From JAWPMT01 sp965227935 (GTDB taxonomy: Bacteria; Bacteroidota; Bacteroidia; Cytophagales; Cyclobacteriaceae): a stretch of DNA of 64,000 nucleotides. Where the stretch lies: positions 1,178,001-1,242,000 of the forward strand of contig CBDDGS010000055.1 of NCBI GenBank assembly GCA_965227935.1. Direction: 5' to 3'. Below the pieces are notes generated by a model, which saw only the letters and a program-made list of their open reading frames with translations, was not told where the DNA came from and did not search any database. A program made the translations under genes and the position numbers. Below are positions 54,427 through 60,795 of this stretch, one piece after another; position 1 is the stretch's first letter, and each line of letters starts with the position of its first letter.

Positions 54427-54870
54427 ATCAGCATTTTTTTCAGCAATTAGGTTCAGTTCTTTCAGTAAAGTCTTTGAGTCCGTCAAGCGGTTATTGATAG
54501 CAATTCCAAGTGTCCTATTCGTCAAGGTCTTGACAACAATTGAATTGCCTCGTGAGAAGACATTAATGATTTCTTTGTTTGGAATGTGTCTTATCGCCTT
54601 ATCGCGGACATACAGGGTCACGTAGTTTGAAGTTAATCTCACGTTGAAATCAGCAAGCCTTTTTAAATCTCGTATCGCGATTTGATGTAAACCATAGTTC
54701 ACCGCGATGATGAAAGCCAAAAGTCCAAGGCTCCATGTCCAGTCTTTCAATTCTATTAGTTGCAATGAGATTAGCATGACCAAGGCCAAAGCCAAGGTGC
54801 CTATCACAAACTTTCTTTTGGATGCTTTGATAAGGTTCGGAAGTTGGTCAGCATCAAAATCAAACTTCAT
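54415..54870 (-). CDS. two-helix membrane protein, PH-like
   Basis: About 151 residues from the ATG at 54870 (longer frame to 54969 runs through the repeat). Two adjacent helices (FVIGTLALALVMLISLQLIE and WTWSLGLLAFIIAVNYGL), then a beta-rich cytoplasmic part. The last codons and stop (DNNH, TAA) are read inside the attC-like element: GATAACAATCACTAA. Cassette limits GTTATCAGC (54424) and GCTGATAAC (54889) are perfect complements. Confidence 0.65.
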   Translation of the reverse strand: MKFDFDADQLPNLIKASKRKFVIGTLALALVMLISLQLIELKDWTWSLGLLAFIIAVNYGLHQIAIRDLKRLADFNVRLTSNYVTLYVRDKAIRHIPNKEIINVFSRGNSIVVKTLTNRTLGIAINNRLTDSKTLLKELNLIAEKNADNNH

Positions 54871-54894
54871 TGTTCTAGAGGGAAAATTGCTGAT

Positions 54895-55113
54895 AACGCT
54901 ACAGCTATGTGGCGTGTGCCACCAGTAGCTAACTACCACCAATCTAGTGCAACCTCGGCTCACCACCAAAGCACGGGGAGAACCACTGCGTATTCCAGTT
55001 ATTTATCGTTTTCATCTGCCTTTGCTCCTGGGCATTGCCCCGCCGAGGATGCATGGTCGTACTCCACTTCAGAGGCTAGAAGCACGCTTTGCACATGCCA
55101 TATAGCGATTGTT
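54895..55113 (-). repeat. attC-like repeat
   Basis: 219 bp, GATAACGCTACAGCTATGTGG to CATATAGCGATTGTTAGC. Inner stem CCTCGG (54953-54958) with CCGAGG (55043-55048). The first six pairs have changed from CCTTGG/CCAAGG of the copies at 49889 and 54208 with both strands altered together. Confidence 0.92.
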
Positions 55114-55124
55114 AGCTTTTCGCT

Positions 55125-55787
55125 TCAAGCCTGCTGCAAGAATGGTGCTGGTCTTAGTTTTACTCCAGTCAGTTCCCTTTTATTTATTTCCTCGCGAAGT
55201 CGGTCAGAAATGTAAATCCCAAAGTCGAAGGCACCAATGATCAGGAGGTCCTGTTCCAGTTTAAAGCGTTTTTTGAATTCCAATCGTTCTGTTTTTATCT
55301 TCCACAAGTATCCAATTTTAGATCTAACATTCTTAATGTCTGAGAGTCTATTGATTTTGACGTCTTGGACTTTGCTAAAGCTGTTCTGGGCGTAGAATTT
55401 AGTCTTCCGAAAATCAACCTTATCGCTTAAATCACCCAAAGGCAAAAACCAATAATAGTCTTGGAGGTCCGTTTTCTTGTACTGTACTTTAGCTTCGTAA
55501 AACCGGTGTTCACGCACCTCACACTTCAAAAGAGCATTTTTGAAGTTAACCGAAACGAGAAAGCCATAAGACGAAACTGCTGCACTCAAGATGTCAGTTG
55601 GCTTCGCTTTCGATTCAATCACAAAATAGTCTAAGTCTGGACCACCAAAAAGCTCGTTGTGATAGTTCAATTTATGAATGGAACGATCAGAATCGTAGTC
55701 GTATCCCTCCCTCATCTTCTGCACTTGTGGATATATCGGACCTGTCTCTGATGTATCACAAGCCGGATCTAATTTGTAGAAGGCCAT
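55125..55787 (-). CDS. hypothetical cytosolic protein
   Basis: 220 residues, no leader. Mixed composition with LDYFVIESKAKPTDILSAAVSSYG and KKTDLQDYYWFLPLGDLSDKVDFRKTK (in pieces), and a C-terminal segment around DLLIIGAFDFGIYISDRLREEINKREL. No family recognised. Complete cassette: GTTAGCTTT (55111) and AAAGCTAAC (55815-55823) are perfect complements. Confidence 0.65.
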   Translation of the reverse strand: MAFYKLDPACDTSETGPIYPQVQKMREGYDYDSDRSIHKLNYHNELFGGPDLDYFVIESKAKPTDILSAAVSSYGFLVSVNFKNALLKCEVREHRFYEAKVQYKKTDLQDYYWFLPLGDLSDKVDFRKTKFYAQNSFSKVQDVKINRLSDIKNVRSKIGYLWKIKTERLEFKKRFKLEQDLLIIGAFDFGIYISDRLREEINKRELTGVKLRPAPFLQQA

Positions 55788-55820
55788 TCAAAAATTCTTT
55801 TTGGGCTGAAGTTGAAAGCT

Positions 55821-56035
55821 AACGCTACAACTATACGGCGTGCGCCACCAGTTGCTAACTGGCTTCAATCTAGTGCAACCATGGCCAACCACCAAAGCAC
55901 AAGAAGAACCACTGCGTATTCCAGTTATTTATCGAGTTCGCACTGCCTCGGCTCGAAGCACTATCCAGCCATGGGTGCGCGGACGTACCCCACACTCTCT
56001 GCTAGAAGCAGTTTTGCGCATGACGTATAGTGATT
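55821..56035 (-). repeat. attC-like repeat interrupted by an IS110 element
   Basis: AACGCTACAACTATACGGCG to TGACGTATAGTGATT; closing GTT at 57348-57350. 218 bp without the element. Inner stem CCATGG (55879-55884) with CCATGG (55969-55974), a third covarying version. The outer arm GCGC...AACTGG...CTTC matches the reverse complement of CTAGAAGCAGTTTTGCGC. Confidence 0.92.
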
Positions 56036-56043
56036 TCTACGCC

Positions 56044-57045
56044 TTAAGCAAGAGAGTGAGCATAAGTTTTTTCATATTCCCGTCCATCTCTCACGCAGGC
56101 AAAGACACGCTGGATGATTTTATTCCTGACAGCATTTAAGACGGACATTTTGTTCTTCCCCTCCGCGACCTTTCTGCGATAAAAGTCCCTCAGCTCTCCC
56201 TCTCGCGACACACTCGACATCGCAGACATGTGCAGCAATTTCTTCAGCGATTGGTTGCTCAGTGAACTTACCCGGTGACGACCTTTTATGCTGCTACCCG
56301 AACTATGCTCAAAGGGGACAACACCAGCATAACAGGCATACTTCTTCGGGTTGGTGAAGGACCTGAACTCATTGGATGTCACCAGTATCTCACAAGCCAG
56401 CACCGGGCCGACACTTGCAACAGATGTGACGAGTTCAAAAAGCCGCCTCAAGATGTTGTCTCTCTCGATAACGACTTTGATTGCCGAGTCGACTTGCTTT
56501 ATCTGTTGATCCAGTTTGTTGATAACCGGTAAGCTTAGCAACTCCAGCTCCTTCTGTAGTTTATTACCAAGACGTCCCTGACCTTCATTGACCGGAACCT
56601 TTAACTGATTCTTCGCCAGAATGAGTCGCCGCCGCATAGCAGTTAGATGACGGATCTCCGTAATGACTTCCCTCTCAGGCTCCCAAAGCCGCATTTTGTC
56701 CTGATATCGAAACGCATACTCACAGATCCGCTCTGCGTCCAGACGGTCATTCTTACCTCTGGTCAATCCCATCGACCGCTTGATCTGCATCGGGTTTTCC
56801 AACCACAGAGCAAAGCCACAATCATGTAAATAGTCCAGCGCTACCAGGTTGTAAACACCCGTGTGCTCGAGGCAAATAAGGCATTTGGACTGCTCAATAC
56901 CCTCCTCATGAAGTCGCCTGGAAAAACTGCGTAAACCTGTTGGTGTATTGTCAATACAAATATGAAAGTGAACGCTTCGCCAATCTCTTACTACGATGTC
57001 CAATACGCTCTTGCTGACATCAATTCCGATGAAAAACTCATACAT
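56044..57045 (-). CDS. IS110 family transposase, copy 2
   Basis: About 333 residues from the ATG at 57045. Identical to copy 1 except for one residue (LSLPVINKL). All DEDD and Transposase_20 motifs are retained, so it should be active. Confidence 0.95.
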   Translation of the reverse strand: MYEFFIGIDVSKSVLDIVVRDWRSVHFHICIDNTPTGLRSFSRRLHEEGIEQSKCLICLEHTGVYNLVALDYLHDCGFALWLENPMQIKRSMGLTRGKNDRLDAERICEYAFRYQDKMRLWEPEREVITEIRHLTAMRRRLILAKNQLKVPVNEGQGRLGNKLQKELELLSLPVINKLDQQIKQVDSAIKVVIERDNILRRLFELVTSVASVGPVLACEILVTSNEFRSFTNPKKYACYAGVVPFEHSSGSSIKGRHRVSSLSNQSLKKLLHMSAMSSVSREGELRDFYRRKVAEGKNKMSVLNAVRNKIIQRVFACVRDGREYEKTYAHSLA

Positions 57046-57088
57046 TGCTCTACATTTTATTGTTTGGAATGGATGGTTTGAGCTGGAG

Positions 57089-57229
57089 ATCAATACCTTG
57101 ATAACGGGACTTGATACCCAAATTTCTACCTGATACCTGGCTCAAAGTACTGAGCAGGGATTGAATCACTATATAGGTCCTTATCCTATGTTGTTAGTTA
57201 AATCACCCTGCCCAGATCCATTCTTGAAA
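57089..57229 (-). ncRNA. candidate IS110 bridge RNA, copy 2
   Basis: Same sequence as copy 1 shifted by 4099: stem GCAGGG at 57154-57159 with CCCTGC at 57206-57211 and the same two-sided internal loop. Here the target side is an exact ten-base match: AATCACTATA in the loop against TATAGTGATT at 56026-56035. For copy 1 the target has AATCGCTATA, which needs one G-U pair. Confidence 0.75.
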
Positions 57230-57348
57230 TGGGTGAAGATATCCACACTATTCACAACTTATAAGTCTCCCCCTGGAACCCCCTCAATCATCTATAGTAG
57301 TAATAGTGCTATCTTGAAATAATACTATGGGGTTAAGCTAAAGGATTG

Positions 57349-57894
57349 TTATCTCCCGTCTTTCGCAATTATGACGCACTGAAATCGGCCTTTGAACCTC
57401 ATCGAAATTCTATTCAAGGTTTCTAGGTTTTTGGCGGTCAGATCAATCGCCCCAATCAGAAGGTCCGAAGCGTTGTATGAGGGTTTGTTCAAAAGTAGAG
57501 AGCTTCTTTTGGCTTCGTACTTTCGATTGTACTGACCATCAAATTCCTGAATATCCGAATAATGCTGTATGAAAGACTTCCATGAGTCATCGAATAACTG
57601 AATGGAGACCGCAACTCCCGCTTCGGCCAATAGATTATGAATGAAAATATTCAAAGTATCTCCAGTAATGTAGCATTCACATCGGTTCAGAAATCTCTGG
57701 GAATTCTCCTCCAATTCCCTAACCTCTGCGATGGAAAATGAGTAATTGAAGTACTCGTTCGAATCCAGCATTGAGTACCGCTCATCATATTCCCAATCAA
57801 GCCCATTCAAATCCCTTACAACCAATTTAGACTGGGCCAGTGATACGGCGTTAGAAAGAGACAGTAAGAGAAGTATCGAAAAAACTCTGCTCAT
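57349..57894 (-). CDS. secreted hypothetical protein (first cassette)
   Basis: About 181 residues from the ATG at 57894; an earlier in-frame start (57930) lies across the core and in front of the signal. Signal peptide MSRVFSILLLLSLSNAVSLA. Beta-rich mature part (LDWEYDERYSMLDSNEYFNYS, VAVSIQLFDDSW). No family recognised. Nearest cassette to the recombinase: GTTATCTCCC (57348) and GGGAGATAAC (57905) are perfect complements. The stop codon TAA is part of the core (GGGAGATAAC). Confidence 0.65.
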   Translation of the reverse strand: MSRVFSILLLLSLSNAVSLAQSKLVVRDLNGLDWEYDERYSMLDSNEYFNYSFSIAEVRELEENSQRFLNRCECYITGDTLNIFIHNLLAEAGVAVSIQLFDDSWKSFIQHYSDIQEFDGQYNRKYEAKRSSLLLNKPSYNASDLLIGAIDLTAKNLETLNRISMRFKGRFQCVIIAKDGR

Positions 57895-57911
57895 TTGTAA
57901 AGATGGGAGAT

Positions 57912-57956
57912 AACAATTGGGTAAAAACACCTGTGGTGTTTAAATCATTTATGTCT
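57912..57956 (-). other. attI-like insertion-point candidate
   Basis: Between the last base of the recombinase gene and the first cassette. On the minus strand it reads AAACACC ACA GGTGTTT (7-bp perfect inverted repeat, 3-bp spacer, 57923-57939) then TACCCAATT and the core GTTATCTCCC. It has no long repeat blocks, as expected of a primary insertion site rather than an attC. Confidence 0.55.
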
Positions 57957-59120
57957 CTAGGTGTATTTATCTGTTCTCGAATCTAATGGATTTGGAATCG
58001 AATCGAAATGACGTACCGCCACATGCGTGTAGATCTCTGTAGTTCTTGTGCTGTCATGACCCAAAAGGGATTGAATGTACCGAATATCCGTACCGTTTTC
58101 CAGCAGGTGCGTTGCGAAACTATGTCGTAACATATGCGGTGTCACCCTTCGGCGAATACCTGCAAGTCTTGCTGCGCGTCGCACAATCTTCACTACGCTG
58201 GTGGCGCTGTACGGTCGGCCGGGCGCTCCTTCAAAAAGATAGCGCCGGGGCCGGTGTTCCTGATAGTACTCTCGCAGGTCATCCAGCAGCCGACGACTGA
58301 GCAGTGTGAGCCGATCCTTGCGGCCCTTCGACTGGTTGATGCGTATTACCATCCGATCGCTGTCGATGTCCCCAGGTTTCAGGCCTAAGAGTTCCCCTCT
58401 ACGGAGGCCGCCTGAGTAGAGCAACTCCAGGACGCACCGATGCTTGATGTTCGCGGTACAGTCGATCATTTGGTGTACCTCTTCCTGACTGAGCACCTTG
58501 GGTAGCTTTCGCTGCTTCATCGGTCGTTCGATCTCATAGAAGCGATTTGGCATACCGCAGACTACTTCGTAGTAGAACTTGATGGCATTGATCGCCAGGT
58601 TGATCGATGGTGTGGACCGTCCCTGCCTGGCCATCTCCTGAAGGTAAGCCCTGATATCAAACTCATTGAGCGAAGAAAGGTCCTCGTCGGGATAGTAGTT
58701 GAGGAATTGTTCGAAAGCCGATACATAGGATTTGCAGGTGGATAGGGCATACCCGCGCAATTCCAATTTGTCCAGGTACGATGTTGGGCATGCCTGCCTA
58801 CCGGGGGTTTCCGGTCGGTTGCGGATAGCGTGCAGGGACGTGACCCCTTCGGAAATGTAGGATGGCTTATTGCCAAAAAACTGTGATGTGTCCACCCATG
58901 CCAGACCTCTCAATGTGCTGAGCAACCGGGTAAGGTTTTCGCGGGAGTTCGGCAGTACGAACCGTCGATATCGCTCACTCCAGAGAACACCCCGAAGTTC
59001 TGATATGGCTTTATGGACTTTGGCGTCGGCAGCGAATTCGATACCAATCATCGGCCGACCCGTCATGGTGATGTGCGTCAGAGTCACCAACCCCGATCGC
59101 GTTCCTCTAATCGTCTTCAT
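57957..59120 (-). CDS. tyrosine recombinase, candidate integrase of the cassette array
   Basis: About 387 residues from the ATG at 59120 (a frame to 59168 gives 403). Catalytic residues in the 387-numbering: Arg240 (GGLRRGEL), Lys265 (SKGRKDR), His329/Arg332 (HMLRHS), His355 (LLGHDS) and Tyr364 (TEIYTHV). The C-terminus HFDSIPNPLDSR resembles the SPLD ending of IntI and of Bacteroidota Xer-like enzymes. An N-terminal 85-residue region (SERYRRFVLPNSRENLTRLL) precedes the SAM-like core-binding domain. Only 64 residues separate Lys265 from His329, so the IntI-specific insertion is absent. It lies at the intact end of the array, in cassette orientation. Confidence 0.93.
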   Translation of the reverse strand: MKTIRGTRSGLVTLTHITMTGRPMIGIEFAADAKVHKAISELRGVLWSERYRRFVLPNSRENLTRLLSTLRGLAWVDTSQFFGNKPSYISEGVTSLHAIRNRPETPGRQACPTSYLDKLELRGYALSTCKSYVSAFEQFLNYYPDEDLSSLNEFDIRAYLQEMARQGRSTPSINLAINAIKFYYEVVCGMPNRFYEIERPMKQRKLPKVLSQEEVHQMIDCTANIKHRCVLELLYSGGLRRGELLGLKPGDIDSDRMVIRINQSKGRKDRLTLLSRRLLDDLREYYQEHRPRRYLFEGAPGRPYSATSVVKIVRRAARLAGIRRRVTPHMLRHSFATHLLENGTDIRYIQSLLGHDSTRTTEIYTHVAVRHFDSIPNPLDSRTDKYT

Positions 59121-59175
59121 GGTTGCAAATACAAGGCGTTTAGGGCCCAAGAGCCGGTTAATAAGCATTTGTAGT

Positions 59176-59226
59176 CGCTTATAAGCGCTTAAAATTGGAT
59201 TAGCGTCTGACTATCAGCATGATAGT
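59176..59226. promoter_or_regulatory. palindromes upstream of the recombinase
   Basis: CGCTTATAAGCG (59176-59187, perfect 12-bp palindrome) overlaps TAAGCGCTTA (59182-59191), and ACTATCAGCATGATAGT (59210-59226) has 7-bp arms. Two symmetric sites just upstream of the recombinase start suggest operators. If the 59168 start is used they lie 8 and 42 bp away. Confidence 0.4.
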
Positions 59227-59440
59227 ATTTTGCTCAATGCAATGCTGGTAGTTGAGAAAATCTTAGTTGAGCGCAAATACTCAAGCCGGGAAGGGCAATG
59301 GCGGGATCCGCGCCTGTTCAATCCGCCGGATACTACCTCGGCGGGTTCTTTATGTTGGAAATAAACGCCACTCTGGTCTCCCATAACAATCTGAACAATG
59401 AAAATCCAATCGAGAAATGGTACGGTATGCGCCTAGGAGC
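59227..59440. other. intergenic segment without supported gene
   Basis: Contains a short inverted repeat CCGCCGGATACTACCTCGGCGG (59320-59341, terminator-like, followed by GTTCTTT). A similar but changed motif (CCGTCGGATACGGCATCGAGG) recurs near 59641. No coding sequence supported. Confidence 0.35.
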
Positions 59441-59557
59441 GCTGGCCCAGCCCAATCGCGGGGTGTGCGATGGCTAGCGTGATAGGAGCATGATTGGGCT
59501 AAGGATTTTTTGCTTCGTTTTTGATCCCTCAAAAATGAAGGCCCGCCTGGCAAGGCT
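59441..59557. repeat. second repeat family, copy 1
   Basis: GCTGGCCCAGCCCAATCGCGGGG ... GATTGGGCTAAGGATTTTTTG ... TTTTTGATCCCTCAAAAATG ... AAGGCCCGCCTGGCAAGGCT (in pieces). AGCCCAATC (59449-59457) and GATTGGGCT (59492-59500) form a 9-bp hairpin. A second copy is at 60480-60610. Confidence 0.8.
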
Positions 59558-59702
59558 TAGTGGTCAAGGATTTTTGGACTGTCCGCTACTGTCCCCCAGT
59601 TTGATGTTATGCAGAGCAAAGCACTTGATCCCGGTCGAAATCCGTCGGATACGGCATCGAGGGGTTCTCCGTCCATTTTTTAATTTCAATCAGCCTCGGA
59701 CA

Positions 59703-59972
59703 TTACGGAAACAGGTCGTAGAAATCTTTGCGGTGTGCTACCCTGGCAAATTCGATGACATCGCCCTCCAGGAACACGCCAATTCTATAATCGCCTTTTC
59801 GGATTCGGTAGGCATTCTCAAATCCAATGAGCTTCTTTACTTCATTCAAATCCTCTATTGAACCGGCTTTTTCGACTTCGCTAATGAGCGAAAGTATCTT
59901 TTCCTTTTCCTTAGGCTTTTTGATTTTGTCTAGATCCCGGCTGAATCTGCGAAGGAATTGAACTTCCATCAA
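59703..59972 (-). CDS. RelE-family toxin
   Basis: 89 residues. VQFLRRFSRDLDKIKKPKEKEKIL, then LIGFENAYRIRKGDYRIGVFLEGD and a C-terminal RVAHRKDFYDLFP: the mRNA-interferase RelE fold (basic, Arg/His near the end). Start overlaps the antitoxin stop by 4 bp. Outside the cassette array, on the recombinase side. Confidence 0.85.
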   Translation of the reverse strand: MMEVQFLRRFSRDLDKIKKPKEKEKILSLISEVEKAGSIEDLNEVKKLIGFENAYRIRKGDYRIGVFLEGDVIEFARVAHRKDFYDLFP

Positions 59973-60166
59973 CCCTTCAACTTGGACATAATCTCGTCTA
60001 TGGGCACCTTGTCAGATCTGTCCACGTCTCTCATCAGAATTGATAAGCCCAAATCTTCACTATCTTCTGCAGATAGAACTTGAGCCTTGATTCCTAGCTT
60101 CTGGAGCAATTCAGATATGAATTGAAGCTCCTTCGCATCCTTTGGATTAATGACTATTGAGCTCAT
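59969..60166 (-). CDS. antitoxin partner of the RelE toxin
   Basis: About 65 residues from the ATG at 60166 (a GTG at 60223 is possible). Short, acidic: VINPKDAKELQFISELLQKLG then ILMRDVDRSDKVPIDEIMSKL. The Asp/Glu-rich tail is typical of antitoxins that wrap RelE. The pair stabilises the region. Confidence 0.75.
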   Translation of the reverse strand: MSSIVINPKDAKELQFISELLQKLGIKAQVLSAEDSEDLGLSILMRDVDRSDKVPIDEIMSKLKG

Positions 60167-60223
60167 AATGAGTAAAGATAAAGAAGAAAAAAGCTGACAG
60201 GAACTAACAATCAGTAAAGTCAC

Positions 60224-60479
60224 ACTCTACGCCGAGAATTGGGAGAGGGCGGTGGGCTCACCCGTGTTCCCTTCCTCCTCAGGAACTAAGGGCCCGCCTG
60301 GCAAGGCTTGAAGTTTCAACCCCGTCGTCATCCCGGTTTCGCCTGTAGTCTCACATGCCTTGGACCATCGTCCTGCGAATACCGGGATCTCATTGACGAC
60401 GTACCAGGTATCTGCATGCGGATGACTATCCGAATGATCACACTGGAATCGAATAATAGTACTCTCTCCATTTAGGAGG
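60224..60479. other. intergenic segment with a partial second-family repeat
   Basis: GGGCCCGCCTGGCAAGGCT at 60290-60308 is the right end of the second repeat family. Otherwise no gene or clear site seen. Confidence 0.4.
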
Positions 60480-60610
60480 GCTGGCCCAGCCCAATCGCGG
60501 GGCCCGGGAAGGCCGGCGGGCAGGAGCTGATTGGGCTAAGGATTTTTTGACGGTCCGCCGCCGCGGCTCGTTTTTGATCCCTCAAAAATGAAGGCCCGCC
60601 TGGCAAGGCT
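60480..60610. repeat. second repeat family, copy 2
   Basis: Same blocks as the copy at 59441: GCTGGCCCAGCCCAATCGCGGGG, GATTGGGCTAAGGATTTTTTG, GTTTTTGATCCCTCAAAAATG, AAGGCCCGCCTGGCAAGGCT (in pieces), with a GC-rich insertion (GGCCGGCGGGCAG and GGTCCGCCGCCGCGG). The remaining 185 bp to 60795 show no supported gene. Confidence 0.8.
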
Positions 60611-60795
60611 GTGGCGATCGGTGCTGATTAGAGCATCGAAACCATGAACTTACTACCGAAAGCGCTACACCCGCTTAGCGCCGGTGTAGCGCAATGGCCT
60701 GCCCTGACGTGCAGAGACCGGCGATCTCCAACCTACAGCATAAGCGTCCTCTCTGCTTCAGGGCATGTGCGGCGGGGCGCCCCCAATTATTCCAC

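Larger units (their letters stand above)
56036..57347 (-). mobile_element. IS110-family insertion sequence, copy 2
   Basis: 1312 bp, offset of exactly 4099 from copy 1 along its whole length, about 99% identical by eye. Junctions TGATT/TCTACGCC and AAGGATT/GTTATC place it at the same base of the core as copy 1 and in the same orientation. Eight of roughly fourteen differences fall within about 130 bp near 56195-56330. Confidence 0.93.

Noticed and set aside
51937..57347. Composite transposon bounded by the two IS110 copies
   Set aside because: Each copy has its own matching insertion junction in a separate attC-like core, so two independent insertions explain the data; nothing shows the 5.4 kb moving as a unit.
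46872..57350. Repeats as a CRISPR array
   Set aside because: Repeats are 210-390 bp with whole genes between them, not 25-40 bp with short spacers, and no cas gene is present.
60224..60795. tRNA or small RNA gene in the GC-rich gap
   Set aside because: No cloverleaf or known RNA pattern found; the structure is explained by the second repeat family.
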